Notes: generated by a model from the sequence alone, not told the origin. 64,000 nucleotides of DNA from DASYAN01 sp034431765 (GCA_034431765.1 DAOUDD010000187.1:62001-126000), one strand, 5' to 3'; counted from the stretch's first letter, positions 8,520-19,267 are shown. Program-made: numbers and translations.

Positions 8520-11324
8520 TTATGGTGCTACACCTACATCCTTACGGATCAGCAAGCCCATCGCATACCCACTGTCTACCCCACCTATGGGTGTACGTTG
8601 CCACCACCACTGCCAGACGTGTTGCAAGGAGAGGTCCAGGTTGAAGGGTTCGTGCTTTGCCCATGCATCCTGAGCCGCCGCACCATATGTCAACCAGAGC
8701 CATGGACCACCACCCGTATATTGCTGATTTTCTGTGCATTTATTTGTAGCACTAGGAACACATGGAGGAGGCATATAACCCTGATTCCACTGTGAGCGTA
8801 GCTCGTACTGATGATACGCATAGTCCCTTGAATACTGTTGCTGTATATCAGGAAGATTATCAGCATAAGCAGCAATAATAACAGGGATAGTATTGGCAGT
8901 AGTGGAACAGGCAGCAGGGAATGGGAAGCAAATGCTTGTATAGTCACGTAAATACCAGAAGTAGGGCCATGCAGCATCACTCATCAGACCTATTGGCATC
9001 TTATGCTGACCGCCATAAAACTTTTTATCCACCTGAGCCAGCTTATCCATCACTGTGTTGACATCCTTCGTCGTCTGCACATAGATCATCATCTCGTTCG
9101 GCCCATCAGCATAGTGCACATAGGTTAATTGAAACATGTTCTGAAGGGTCAGTAGCAACAGGACAAGCGCTACAAACACAGTGACAAAAGCACCTGCTAC
9201 AGGTCGTGAACCCTGACGGTTTGATCCCAGTGCTGGAGTAACTGGCACTTGCCCACGTGCATCCGCACGAATCTGCCCTAAGCGAGTACGGCTAATTTGT
9301 GCTCTTACCCACACCCAAACACGCGTAACTGCTGGCTCTAGGCCCAGAGCGGCTAAGAGCATCATGGGCATCGTCATATGAATGGAGAGCCAGGGCATTT
9401 TCTCCCCAGCCCACGAGTAGATGAAGACATTTCCCACAAACCAGTACACCAGGAAGAGGCGGAAGCGCGTGGGATGCCAGAGGCAACGCACAATACCAAC
9501 GATCCCAAAGACCAGGCCGATCTGCTCATAGAGAGGAATGAGCAAGAAGTAGTAGTACCATGGTTGACCGCCACGCGCAACTTGCTGTTGCTGAATCCAG
9601 TAGTAAAGACCCTGCCAGACGCCATCCCCGATACCAGGCATGTAGGTAAAGAGGGCAGTGAACAAGACCAGGAAGACCGTCCAGGCAGCCACAAGCGCAA
9701 AGAACCAATGAGTCCAGGGCATTGTGACGAGACGGTTCAACAAAGGCTGCTGCACAGGATCAACCAGGCGTGCCAGACCTCGTCGTTCAGAAGAAGGAGG
9801 AGCAAATTGCTCACGGAGCAGTATAACAAATACAACTATTGCAAGAACAATGCCTAACCAGGGCACAATAAGGTCAGTAACATTTTTGAGTTGTGCAATT
9901 TGTTTATCACCAACAGCTAGATTTGTCTTACTCGCATTGAGAAAGATTGACAGATTTTTCAGCCAGTCCAGGAACAGCTTTGCAATTACACCAAGCACTA
10001 GAAAATAGCCAAGTAGAGCAAGAGGTGCGAACGTCTTTGGGACAAACCAGGGTCGTAAAGCACTAGATCGTTGTGCATTCACATCGGCAACAGGGACAGT
10101 TTGAACATGATTCGCTATTTCGGGCAGTGCATCTACATCTTCAACATTTTCTTCTAAGGACTCAACCGATGGGGATTTTAATACATTTTCTCCATTCTCA
10201 GCAGTAGGCTCGTGATCCGCTTCGGGGAACTCTGTCAATTGAACATCCCCCGCAGATTCAACTTGCTCATGAGTTTTTGGGTCTTGATTGCTTTCTGACA
10301 ACCCGACCGACGCAGTATCTGCTGATTTGGGAACAGAATTGCTGGGAGTTTGAGGATATTCAGGAGGTGCAAGTGCTGGTACCTCAGAAAAGGCTGACTC
10401 TCTCCTTCCTCCAACTTGCGCGATAGCTAAAGGAGCCGCACTGGTAGTCTGTTGTCTATACACTGGGAAGCGAGAGGCAATTTCCCAGACGAGTAACGCT
10501 CCAAAGAAACTTCCAAAGACACCGATAGTTAAGAAAGTCGCTTCCTTTGTTGCATAGGAGAGGGCAAAGGCCAGAAACGCAAGCACGAGCCAACCAGCTT
10601 TTCCTTTGCGCAGATATTGGACAATACTCACAACAAGTAAAAGAGTAAAGCAAGCCATGTAGATATCTTCGCGAGCAAAGCGCGAGAAGTAGACCAGGCT
10701 AGGAGAAACGGCCAGGAGAAAACAAGCGATCCATGCCCCAACTTTGCCAAGCTGATGGCGTAGGAAATACGGCAAGCCAACGATAACTGTACCTAGAGAG
10801 GCTGCTGCAAGGCGAACAGTTGTTGTATTAATACCGTTATCTGGTGCATGTAACCATTGGCTGATTTGATAAACAATTGCGATGGCGTGAAATTGGAATG
10901 GACCATGCAGGAGAGGGTCATAGCGATAACAGATTCCAGCACTGGGCGGCACGTTTAAACAGGACGCCCAGTTCTGCAGGTTATTGCGTAGCATCTGCTG
11001 CATGGAGTAATACGCATGTAGGCTCTCATCGTGATGCAGAGGCTTATCACCCAGACCCCAGAAGCGCAGGACAGCAGCAAGCAGGATAACGCCCCAGAAA
11101 GCAAGTGCTGTGAGCAATTGATCGCGTGGAGGAAGAGAGAATTTCCATTGCCGTTTTTCCGGCTCTGAATATTCTTCGGTAGATTTCTCTACATCCTCCA
11201 TACTCTCTTCAGGCGAAACAGGCACGTCCTGTTCAGGAACATCCTCTACTTCTACGTGTTTATCCTGTATGGTCTCATCAGACGAAAGAGTAACTTCATC
11301 TGAGACGTTATCATAGCGCTTCAA
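8520..11324 (-). CDS. Agl23/TIGR03663-like GT-C membrane protein (paralogue 2)
   Basis: Large (934 aa) multi-pass protein of the GT-C superfamily, TIGR03663 (flippase-activity-associated Agl23). The first membrane segment is followed by DKPLHHDESLHAYYS, whose acidic residues match the GT-C first-loop catalytic motif. Other landmarks are VYFSRFAREDIYMACF, SYATKEATFLTIG and YSWAGEKMPWLSIHM. About 107 residues longer than its neighbour, mainly through an acidic, Pro/Ser/Glu-rich segment around residues 295-410 between membrane segments. Starts at TTG with AGGAG 8 bases upstream. It follows its paralogue by 11 bases, clearly one operon. Probable transfer of a polyprenyl-linked sugar on the outer face; substrate unknown. 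Confidence 0.85.
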   Translation of the reverse strand: MKRYDNVSDEVTLSSDETIQDKHVEVEDVPEQDVPVSPEESMEDVEKSTEEYSEPEKRQWKFSLPPRDQLLTALAFWGVILLAAVLRFWGLGDKPLHHDESLHAYYSMQQMLRNNLQNWASCLNVPPSAGICYRYDPLLHGPFQFHAIAIVYQISQWLHAPDNGINTTTVRLAAASLGTVIVGLPYFLRHQLGKVGAWIACFLLAVSPSLVYFSRFAREDIYMACFTLLLVVSIVQYLRKGKAGWLVLAFLAFALSYATKEATFLTIGVFGSFFGALLVWEIASRFPVYRQQTTSAAPLAIAQVGGRRESAFSEVPALAPPEYPQTPSNSVPKSADTASVGLSESNQDPKTHEQVESAGDVQLTEFPEADHEPTAENGENVLKSPSVESLEENVEDVDALPEIANHVQTVPVADVNAQRSSALRPWFVPKTFAPLALLGYFLVLGVIAKLFLDWLKNLSIFLNASKTNLAVGDKQIAQLKNVTDLIVPWLGIVLAIVVFVILLREQFAPPSSERRGLARLVDPVQQPLLNRLVTMPWTHWFFALVAAWTVFLVLFTALFTYMPGIGDGVWQGLYYWIQQQQVARGGQPWYYYFLLIPLYEQIGLVFGIVGIVRCLWHPTRFRLFLVYWFVGNVFIYSWAGEKMPWLSIHMTMPMMLLAALGLEPAVTRVWVWVRAQISRTRLGQIRADARGQVPVTPALGSNRQGSRPVAGAFVTVFVALVLLLLTLQNMFQLTYVHYADGPNEMMIYVQTTKDVNTVMDKLAQVDKKFYGGQHKMPIGLMSDAAWPYFWYLRDYTSICFPFPAACSTTANTIPVIIAAYADNLPDIQQQYSRDYAYHQYELRSQWNQGYMPPPCVPSATNKCTENQQYTGGGPWLWLTYGAAAQDAWAKHEPFNLDLSLQHVWQWWWQRTPIGGVDSGYAMGLLIRKDVGVAP

Positions 11325-11335
11325 GGTATACTCTC

Positions 11336-13819
11336 CTATGGTACCGTTGCCAGATCTTTACGGATCAAAAAGCCCATATTTGTCGCGCCCATTATACTAC
11401 CAAATGCTTTTCGTTGCCACCACCACTGCCAGATATTCCTGACAGCCAGAAAGGGATTAAATGAAGCGTTTGGTGGCGGAGTATCGCCATAGCTCAGCCA
11501 GAGAAAAGGGCCAATACCTCCCCAGGTAGGCTCTCCCTGACACGTATTTTGCGCATTTGGCACACAGGGAGGTGGTTTATAGCCTTCATCCCACCAACTG
11601 CGCAGCGCATACTCGTGAAACAAATAATTGGGTTGCCGTCCATCTTTCGTTGCTGTTGCATATTGTGTCTGAGTAGAGAGAACGGTATCCCCAGCACTCA
11701 CAATTACCTCTGGATTGGGCGTGGAGCAGTTCGCCGGAAAATTATAACAGACGTTTGTATAGTCGCGTAAATACCAGTAAAAAGGCCAGGATGCATCTGC
11801 TGTCACCCCCATAGTCAGTTGATGTGTGCCTTTGTGCAGACGCTGATCAAGAGCGGCTATCTTCGACATCACCAGATTCACATCGGTGGTAGTTTGTACA
11901 TACACCATCATCTCATGTGGTCCATCAGCAGCATGAACGTAGGTGACCTGCAACATATTTTGTAACGTTAGAATCAGTAAAGCCGTTGCACAAATGCCTC
12001 CAAATAGTACTTTTCCCTGTGAAAACACTTCAGAGAGTGCTATATCTTGAACTCTTTTGCTACTCTCTCGCCAATCGCGTGCCGATATACGTGCTGCTGT
12101 TCCTCTATAATTTTGTAGCAGTATAGCGATTTTTACAAGTAGTGGTTCTAGTCCGATTGCAGCAAGAAGTTGTAGCGGCATGACCATATGGATCATGAGC
12201 CATGGCATCTTTTCACCGGCCCACGAATAGATACAGAGATTTCCTACAAACCAGTAGATCAGAAACAAGCGGAAACGCGATGGATATGTCAAGCAGCGTA
12301 TAATACCAACGATCCCAAAGACCAGCCCGATCTGCTCATAGAGAGGGATCAGCAACAGATAGTAGTACCATGGCTGGCCGCCACGAGCAACCTGCTGCTG
12401 TTGCAACCAGTAGTAGAGACCCTGCCAGATGCCATCTCCGATACCACCCTTCACATGTGTAAAGAGAACGGTAAATAAGACAAGAAAGACTGAAACTACG
12501 CTCAATAAAGCTAACACCCAGTGCCACCAGGGGGACGTCAACAGTGTATTTAGTATTGGTGAGTAGGATGTATTGCTATGAATTGCTACGCTCTGTAGTT
12601 CGGAAGCTTTCTGCTTACGCCTACGCAAAAAGTCACGTACAAGCATTGTTACAACGTAGACAGCTAGAAGCGTGGCTAGCCATGGCAATACCGCAAGCGT
12701 ATTCTCCTTTAAATGGCTCACAAACGCATTCGCACTTGCAGCATTCTTAGGATCATTCACATAGACAGAAAGATCCTTCATCCAGGTAAAGAAGAGCTTT
12801 GCCACTGGTGCCAGAACAGCGACGAATAGTACAAGGAATATCGGTGCGGCCGTACGTGGTAGAAACGAGCTAAATGGAAACTTCTTGTGTTTGACACGGC
12901 GCAACTGCACTCGTCCTCCTATCTCCCATATCAGAAGCAGTGCAAAGAAGCTGCCGAAAATTGCAATTGTGAGAAAAGTCGCCTCTTTCGTAGCATAGGA
13001 GAGCGCGAAGGCGACAGCCGCTACCACTAACCAGACTGCCTTGCGACTACGTATATAGCAAGCAAGGCCCACAACTAATAACAGGGTAAAGCAGGCCATA
13101 TAGATATCCTCGCGAGCAAAGCGCGAGAAGTAGACCATACTAGGAGAAACCGCGAGCAAAAAACATGAGAGCAAACTGCCCATTCTTCCAAGATACTGCC
13201 GTAGAAAATACGGTAGAGCAATGAGGAGCGTTCCTAATATTGCCGCAGCCAGACGCACTGTCGTTGTATTCACACCATTCTCAGGTGCAGCAAATAGCTG
13301 AGCTATTTTGTAAAAGAGCGCAATAGCGTGAAACTGGAAAGGTCCATGCAAAAGTGGATCATAATGATAGCAAGCAATCTTCTGAGAGAAACAATCACTC
13401 CAATGTTCCAGGTTATGGAGAAGTTGCAGAGAGAAGTATGCATGTAAGCTTTCATCATGATGAAGTGCCTTATCACCAAGTCCCCAGAAACGGAGAAATG
13501 CACCGAGGAGGATGATACTCCAGAAAGGAATCCAGTTCAGAATCTGTGTACGTGAGGGCAAAGCGAAACGGCATTTTTTGAGCGTGAGTTCCACTCGCTC
13601 TGCAGGAGGTCCTTCTTCTACAGGCCGGGGCAACAAAGCTCTCTTTTGCCTGGGTACAGTTCGCACACGTGCCTGCTGTTTCACTTCTTGCATCTTCGTT
13701 ATGCTATCCATATCCTTACTATGACTACTATCATCAAGCACAATACTACGTGTTTGCTTTTGCTGTACCCCTTCCTGCCTTAGAAAAGAGGAAGGGATAG
13801 AGGTTTTTTTCTGTTTCAA
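11336..13819 (-). CDS. Agl23/TIGR03663-like GT-C membrane protein (paralogue 1)
   Basis: 827 aa, closely similar throughout to the following gene, pointing to tandem duplication. Basic, probably disordered N-terminus of about 85 residues, then GDKALHHDESLHAYFS (GT-C acidic motif), VYFSRFAREDIYMACF, SYATKEATFLTIA and the late WAGEKMPWLMIHM motif; many hydrophobic segments. Translation begins at TTG with a perfect AAGGAGG site 8 bases before it. Member of a three-gene block with the DUF2298 protein upstream. In archaea homologues are associated with protein N-glycosylation; the role here is inferred by analogy only. Confidence 0.85.
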   Translation of the reverse strand: MKQKKTSIPSSFLRQEGVQQKQTRSIVLDDSSHSKDMDSITKMQEVKQQARVRTVPRQKRALLPRPVEEGPPAERVELTLKKCRFALPSRTQILNWIPFWSIILLGAFLRFWGLGDKALHHDESLHAYFSLQLLHNLEHWSDCFSQKIACYHYDPLLHGPFQFHAIALFYKIAQLFAAPENGVNTTTVRLAAAILGTLLIALPYFLRQYLGRMGSLLSCFLLAVSPSMVYFSRFAREDIYMACFTLLLVVGLACYIRSRKAVWLVVAAVAFALSYATKEATFLTIAIFGSFFALLLIWEIGGRVQLRRVKHKKFPFSSFLPRTAAPIFLVLFVAVLAPVAKLFFTWMKDLSVYVNDPKNAASANAFVSHLKENTLAVLPWLATLLAVYVVTMLVRDFLRRRKQKASELQSVAIHSNTSYSPILNTLLTSPWWHWVLALLSVVSVFLVLFTVLFTHVKGGIGDGIWQGLYYWLQQQQVARGGQPWYYYLLLIPLYEQIGLVFGIVGIIRCLTYPSRFRLFLIYWFVGNLCIYSWAGEKMPWLMIHMVMPLQLLAAIGLEPLLVKIAILLQNYRGTAARISARDWRESSKRVQDIALSEVFSQGKVLFGGICATALLILTLQNMLQVTYVHAADGPHEMMVYVQTTTDVNLVMSKIAALDQRLHKGTHQLTMGVTADASWPFYWYLRDYTNVCYNFPANCSTPNPEVIVSAGDTVLSTQTQYATATKDGRQPNYLFHEYALRSWWDEGYKPPPCVPNAQNTCQGEPTWGGIGPFLWLSYGDTPPPNASFNPFLAVRNIWQWWWQRKAFGSIMGATNMGFLIRKDLATVP

Positions 13820-13914
13820 AGGGGTTCCTCCTTAGGAGTACTTGAAGGGCGAGCTATGTGTACATCTTTTGAATGAATCAGGGCATACCCTAGTGTTGTT
13901 AGGAATATGCCTTT

Positions 13915-16527
13915 TTACTTGACCTTGTAGATAGTCACACCATTAGAGCGATAGACAATCTGCATAAATATGTCGAATCGCTGAGTATTTGCTTGTGTAT
14001 ATTTTGCTCTTTCTAGAGGTCCAAAATAGAGGTACTGAGCATGGTACTTTTGCATTAATGTGAAAACAACATTTACATCAGGGTTTACGTAAATCTGCTT
14101 TACGTCACTGGCACGTTGCTGATAACCTATATTATGCACTGGATCTTTTAGCCACATTACACGCCATTGATACTCATGGCCTATCCAACCCATTATGGTT
14201 GGCAATCCAGTAAAGGTCGAGACACGGGCAAACGAGCTATAATCATCCCCCACAGCCTCAACAATCACAGGTTGACCTTGAATGTGCTCATTCATCCATA
14301 TGATGGCCGCGTAATCCCCACTTGTAGCATAATCACATACTGGCACATTACATGTGCGCATATAAGCGAGACCATCTAGATTCATTGCATCCTTTGTAGG
14401 AAGGTAGGAAGAAGGGCGGCTCGTGTACATATAGCGTTCAGAAGGTGCAAAAATAGGGTAAACCATGCTTGCAAGAGAAAGTAACAGTAGGATACTGTAC
14501 CATATCCCCACGAGCATCCGCTTCATCCAGCGCGCCTGGATGCTTCTTGTTTTCCACGTACGAAAACCCTGGCGAATAAAGAATAAACCTGCTGCACATG
14601 AAACAGACAACAGAACCCATGCTTGAAAGTAGAATTTGAAGATTGTATTCATACGCTGATAGCTGCTATCTGAGAAGATATCTTTTAGATAGAAAACTTC
14701 GCAGAATGCGACCAGAAGAAAAGCAAGAAGCCCAAGTATAAGTGCAAATGCCTGTGCACGAAAACGAAGGTGGAAACATGCTATAACAGCAGCAACCAGG
14801 GCAAGGCTACTTCCTGCGACAAATGTTGCAATTTTCGGTACAGTATACAGTAAAACCAGGCAAAAGAGCAGATAAATGAGTGAAACTCCTGGCAATAGCA
14901 GAGCGCGTGGTGAAAGAGACAATAGGGCGCGTTGTTTTTTTGAAACACGGGAGGAGACAATTTCGTTTGCGACAACGGCTACCGCAGTAGATGCTTGCAC
15001 AGGAGCAACCCTGTCATACACCATATCTGGAGAGAACGTACTGAAAACACCATTTCTCGATGGCGATAAAAGGGAGGAAGCCGGACTGGACAGTTCAACC
15101 TGCTCATCTTTTGATACAAATGCAATTCGCGTCGGATGTAAAGCACGTTCTGAACGAGATCGGGATATGCAACTTGTCAACAAAAACGAAAGAAAGACAA
15201 AAGCAAATAAGCTGTAAATCATCAGTTCATCACTTACAGTTGAACGCAATTTAGGATCAACCAAAGCAAATCCCTGCGAAGGTGAGACGAAGTTCAGGTA
15301 GAACGGAAGATAGAGCACTAGCGAGAGTACAACCAGACTTCCACCTGCAAGCAACAGATGAAACAGAAAAGAAACACTTAGATGTTTCTGATGCACTAAC
15401 CACTGTTGTAAAACAAGACAAAGGAGGGTTAATCCCATATAGGTAGGATAATCCCAACCATTCATCGTGAAAAGACCACCAAGAACCAGCGCATTGACTC
15501 CTAGAGCGATTAGAAGCCGCCACCCTCGTCCAAATGCAAAGAGTCCTTTCCCATTCGTTTGCAGGAAAAGATTGAATGCCAGAGCTATCACTAGAATGGT
15601 AAAGGCCAGCGTCAGTACATGGGCATGAAAGCAGGAGAGCAAAAAGCTAAAAGCAGGGAACTCGTTGATCGTTGTTGGAGGTCCAACAACTCGACTTGCG
15701 CCAAACCAGAGACTATGCCAATCAGGGTATGCTTTATCGTGATTGATCCACCAGGCTCGTGTTGCAGCTAAATTTCCAAAGATAAGTGCCAGTAAAAAGC
15801 TAAAGATGCCGTAGGGAAGCGCAGGTAAGAGGGAAGGAATAACATCGTCGTGTTGCGCTTCTACATGCGATATATCTAGATGGTCCTTATTAATGCAGTG
15901 ATACCGTGCCCACGCGACAATGTTGCAGACAATACCAAAAAGGTTGACCGCACATAGGCCAAAGAAAAGACAGATGCCTGTATTGAAGGCGATAGAGGGA
16001 CGTTGACCTAGGAGTTTCGCCAGGACAGCGATTGTATAATGCGCGTAGTAATAATAATTGATACTTCCACCGGAAAACCACATATCACTAGGCGGGAAAT
16101 GAGTGCTACGTAGGATGCTAGCAATAAACCCTTCATCCATGAACATTTCAAACTGATGGATTTCTGGTCCCTGAGAACGCACTGCCCCCAGTAAAAAGAT
16201 CATACCAAGAAAAATGCATTCTACACTCATTATATAAAAGATGTTCGAGCATAACATTTTTTTGATGGTCTGAATTGTAGAGCGTAGAGCTAACAAATTG
16301 CAGACTAACAAGGCAGATGCAACAGTGAGGATGAAGGTTTGATTAAACACAAAGGAATGGAAGATCATAAGAGGTATCCAGACACCAAAGGCGAGCAGCA
16401 GCGTACCAATAGCTTTACTAAAGGCCCAACCGCGATCTGGAAGATTCCGAAAGACGATCAAGGTAAGTGGCAGACAGATCAGCCCCAACCCTTCAACCAC
16501 CATCCACATTTGAAATAATGCAATCAT
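13915..16527 (-). CDS. DUF2298 (Chlor_Arch_YYY) membrane protein
   Basis: 870 aa polytopic protein. The family signature is visible as FMDEGFIASILRSTHFPPSD, then SINYYYYAHYTIAV and NEFPAFSFLLSCFHAHVLTL. DUF2298 proteins occur chiefly in Chloroflexota and archaea and are thought to be GT-C-like glycosyltransferases, often beside Agl23-like genes, as here. A hydrophilic loop near residues 460-540 is probably cytoplasmic. It is the first gene of the block, with 95 bp to the next gene. Substrate unknown. Confidence 0.85.
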   Translation of the reverse strand: MIALFQMWMVVEGLGLICLPLTLIVFRNLPDRGWAFSKAIGTLLLAFGVWIPLMIFHSFVFNQTFILTVASALLVCNLLALRSTIQTIKKMLCSNIFYIMSVECIFLGMIFLLGAVRSQGPEIHQFEMFMDEGFIASILRSTHFPPSDMWFSGGSINYYYYAHYTIAVLAKLLGQRPSIAFNTGICLFFGLCAVNLFGIVCNIVAWARYHCINKDHLDISHVEAQHDDVIPSLLPALPYGIFSFLLALIFGNLAATRAWWINHDKAYPDWHSLWFGASRVVGPPTTINEFPAFSFLLSCFHAHVLTLAFTILVIALAFNLFLQTNGKGLFAFGRGWRLLIALGVNALVLGGLFTMNGWDYPTYMGLTLLCLVLQQWLVHQKHLSVSFLFHLLLAGGSLVVLSLVLYLPFYLNFVSPSQGFALVDPKLRSTVSDELMIYSLFAFVFLSFLLTSCISRSRSERALHPTRIAFVSKDEQVELSSPASSLLSPSRNGVFSTFSPDMVYDRVAPVQASTAVAVVANEIVSSRVSKKQRALLSLSPRALLLPGVSLIYLLFCLVLLYTVPKIATFVAGSSLALVAAVIACFHLRFRAQAFALILGLLAFLLVAFCEVFYLKDIFSDSSYQRMNTIFKFYFQAWVLLSVSCAAGLFFIRQGFRTWKTRSIQARWMKRMLVGIWYSILLLLSLASMVYPIFAPSERYMYTSRPSSYLPTKDAMNLDGLAYMRTCNVPVCDYATSGDYAAIIWMNEHIQGQPVIVEAVGDDYSSFARVSTFTGLPTIMGWIGHEYQWRVMWLKDPVHNIGYQQRASDVKQIYVNPDVNVVFTLMQKYHAQYLYFGPLERAKYTQANTQRFDIFMQIVYRSNGVTIYKVK

Positions 16528-16777
16528 ATTGACTTTCCCTACTACTTCCCTTCACTACCCAATAATAATGCGACGATTCTGTTACAAGTGAAATTTACCA
16601 CGTTCAGGTATATAATACACGACACTACAAATAGTTTATATCTTTATATTCAATAATGGTTATGTTCAGTTAGCGCTCACACATATTTGGGGTGGAAAGA
16701 GATGTTATTTCTACACCTTCCAAATACTTTCTCTGACTACAACTGCTATTACCCTTCTTTAAGGAGGAAGAATACAG

Positions 16778-19267
16778 TTACGCAGCGGCATGATCTTGTT
16801 CTGAGGCTCTTCCTGAAACCAGTGACATGGATTCGTGTTGGACAGTAAGCACAATCTGGTCATGAAGTACATCAGCCAGGACATGATCGCCTGGGTGGTA
16901 CTCACCACGCAAAAGAGCTTCCGCTAACACGTCCTCTAGCAGGCGTTGAAGAGCACGGCGCAGAGGTCGAGCCCCATACTCAGGATGATAGCCATGTGTT
17001 ACAAGTAGTTTTCGCACAGCATCAGTCACATGCAGTTCTACAGATTGAGAGAGTAAGCGCTGGCGCAGTTTTTCGAGTAAGAGATCGACGATACGATGTA
17101 AATGAGCCGGTTGTAAAGGATGAAATGCAATAATTTCCTCGAAACGATTTAGCAATTCTGGTCGAAATACACTGCGCAGTTGTGGAGCAAGCTGTTCATG
17201 CATATGTACAAGCTTCTCCTGCTCATTTGCTGGAGCCAGGAACCCACAGGTAGATGAGAAGAGTATCGTTGAACCGATGTTTGAGGTCAGGATAATAATT
17301 GTATGCTTAAAATTCACCTTTTGCCCCTGTGCATCAGTCAGGCAACCGTCTGCAAGAATCTGAAGCAAAAGATCGAAAACTCTGGGATGTGCTTTCTCTA
17401 TCTCATCAAAGAGGAGAACACAATAAGGACGACGGCGCACAATCTCAGTAAGCTGCCCCGCCCGATCATAGCCAACATATCCTGGAGGCGCTCCAACGAG
17501 ACGTGCTGCACTGTGACTCTCCATAAACTCTGACATATCTAATGTAAAGAGCGCATCTTCATCAGCAAATAGTGAGGCGGCCAGGGCACGAGCAAGTTCT
17601 GTTTTGCCAACCCCAGTGGGTCCTACAAACAGGAACGAGCCAATAGGGCGACACGTATCACGAATATCTGTGCGCGCTCTACGTACTGCGTTTGCCAATG
17701 ATCGCACGGCTTCGTCCTGGCCGATGACACGCTGATGCAATTCCTCTTCTAGATGGAGCAGGCGGAAAGATTCTTCATTCGTGATATGGGTAACAGGGAT
17801 CTGCGTTCTGCTAGCAACTACGGAAGCGACATCCTGTACCTGGACAATACAACGTTGCTGTTGACAATGCAAGCGCCAAGCCTGTTCTTCCTGCCAGAGT
17901 GTTTGCCGGACCTGCCGTTCACGTTTTAACAGTCGGGCTGCCAGCGAAAACTGGCGAGAGGTGATTGCAGGCTCTTTTTCGCGTTGCACTTCTATCAACT
18001 CTTCGCGTAATTGTTGAATCTTACGGGGAACAATAAAACGCCGCATACATACATAGGAAGCAGCTTCATCGACCAAATCAAGGGCTTTATCTGGAAGGTA
18101 ACGATGTTGAATATAACGCACAGACATACGCACAGCAGCCTCCAACGCCTCGTCACAGATCTCGACACGGTGAAAGGCCTCGTAGCGCTTCCGTAATCCG
18201 CGCAGAATATCCAGCGTCTCCTGCTGCGAACTTTCTGCTACCATTACAGGTTGAAAACGCCGTTCCAGAGCAGGATCAGCCTCTATTGTTTTGCGATATT
18301 CATCGAGTGTTGTGGCACCAATACATTGAAATTCACCACGAGCAAGAAGAGGTTTGAAGAGGTTCGCAGCATCAATGGAACCCTCAGCAACACCTGTCTG
18401 TACCAACGTATGCAGCTCATCAATAAAAATGAGCAGGCCTGAACTGTCGAGAACCTCTTGCAGAACGCGCTTCAGACGCTCCTCAAAATCACCACGGAAA
18501 CGCGTTCCGAGTGAGAGCATGCCAACATCGAGAGAAACAACGCGGCAATGCAGGAGATGATCAGGAACACGGCCCTGGATGATACGTAGAGCGAGACCTT
18601 CGGCAATAGCGGTTTTACCTACACCAGAAGGCCCTATTAAGACCGGATTGTTTTTTGAGCGACGAGCAAGAATTTGCATTGTGCGTTCGAGTTCAGCAGC
18701 GCGGCCAATGAGGGGATCAAGAGCATCATCTAGCGCAGCTATTGTTAAATCTCTGCTCACCTGATTCAACGAGGGGGTTGTTTCGTAGCGTATATGATAT
18801 TGTGTGCTCAAGAGAGTGTGCTCATGCCCCTCTTTGATCAGGGCTACCAACTGCTCATACGCATGCTCAGGATGCATACCTAGACTTTCTAGCACGCCCA
18901 TTGTTACCTCGTTGCGTTCAGTAAGCAGCGCCAGAAAGACATGCTCAACTCCAACTGTAGCCGCATGCAGTCTCTCCGCCTCTTCCTCTGCCTGTGTTAA
19001 TATAAGGCGGGCCGAAGCACTGAGTAATGGTTCGCTTAAAATAGCCTTACTGCTGCGGCCCATCACAAAATGCAGAGCTTGTGAAATACTTACAGAAGAG
19101 ATGTGTAGTGCAGCAAATACGCCCTCAATAAGAGGGTTTTGCAGATGAAGCAGACCGAGCAAGAGATGCTCTGTTCCTACCAATCTATGACGCAGGTTCT
19201 GAGCTTCTTCTCGTGCATAAGAAATAACCTGACGAACATCTTGTGTATATTTTTCGTATTTCCTCAT
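16778..19267 (-). CDS. clpC: ClpC-type AAA+ unfoldase
   Basis: 829 aa ATP-dependent protein unfoldase that delivers substrates to ClpP in the cytosol. Two Clp_N repeats (about 1-150), AAA module 1 with Walker A GPSGVGKTA 212-220 and FIDELHT, a middle region with UVR-like sequence (EPAITSRQFSLAARLLKRE, about 430-450), AAA module 2 with Walker A GPTGVGKTE 549-557 and LFDEIEKAH, and a C-terminal ClpB-D2-type domain. A CGF tripeptide in module 2 sits where ClpC proteins carry the ClpP-binding loop. The length fits ClpC. No mcsA/mcsB/ctsR neighbours are present. It could be called ClpE/ClpC-like; the assignment to ClpC rests on the Clp_N plus UVR layout. Confidence 0.88.
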   Translation of the reverse strand: MRKYEKYTQDVRQVISYAREEAQNLRHRLVGTEHLLLGLLHLQNPLIEGVFAALHISSVSISQALHFVMGRSSKAILSEPLLSASARLILTQAEEEAERLHAATVGVEHVFLALLTERNEVTMGVLESLGMHPEHAYEQLVALIKEGHEHTLLSTQYHIRYETTPSLNQVSRDLTIAALDDALDPLIGRAAELERTMQILARRSKNNPVLIGPSGVGKTAIAEGLALRIIQGRVPDHLLHCRVVSLDVGMLSLGTRFRGDFEERLKRVLQEVLDSSGLLIFIDELHTLVQTGVAEGSIDAANLFKPLLARGEFQCIGATTLDEYRKTIEADPALERRFQPVMVAESSQQETLDILRGLRKRYEAFHRVEICDEALEAAVRMSVRYIQHRYLPDKALDLVDEAASYVCMRRFIVPRKIQQLREELIEVQREKEPAITSRQFSLAARLLKRERQVRQTLWQEEQAWRLHCQQQRCIVQVQDVASVVASRTQIPVTHITNEESFRLLHLEEELHQRVIGQDEAVRSLANAVRRARTDIRDTCRPIGSFLFVGPTGVGKTELARALAASLFADEDALFTLDMSEFMESHSAARLVGAPPGYVGYDRAGQLTEIVRRRPYCVLLFDEIEKAHPRVFDLLLQILADGCLTDAQGQKVNFKHTIIILTSNIGSTILFSSTCGFLAPANEQEKLVHMHEQLAPQLRSVFRPELLNRFEEIIAFHPLQPAHLHRIVDLLLEKLRQRLLSQSVELHVTDAVRKLLVTHGYHPEYGARPLRRALQRLLEDVLAEALLRGEYHPGDHVLADVLHDQIVLTVQHESMSLVSGRASEQDHAAA

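Noticed and set aside
9378..9857. 159-codon + strand frame inside the Agl23-like gene, with a similar one at 12188-12478
   Set aside because: Antisense shadows of duplicated membrane-protein genes; the similarity between the two is explained by the paralogy of the opposite strand.
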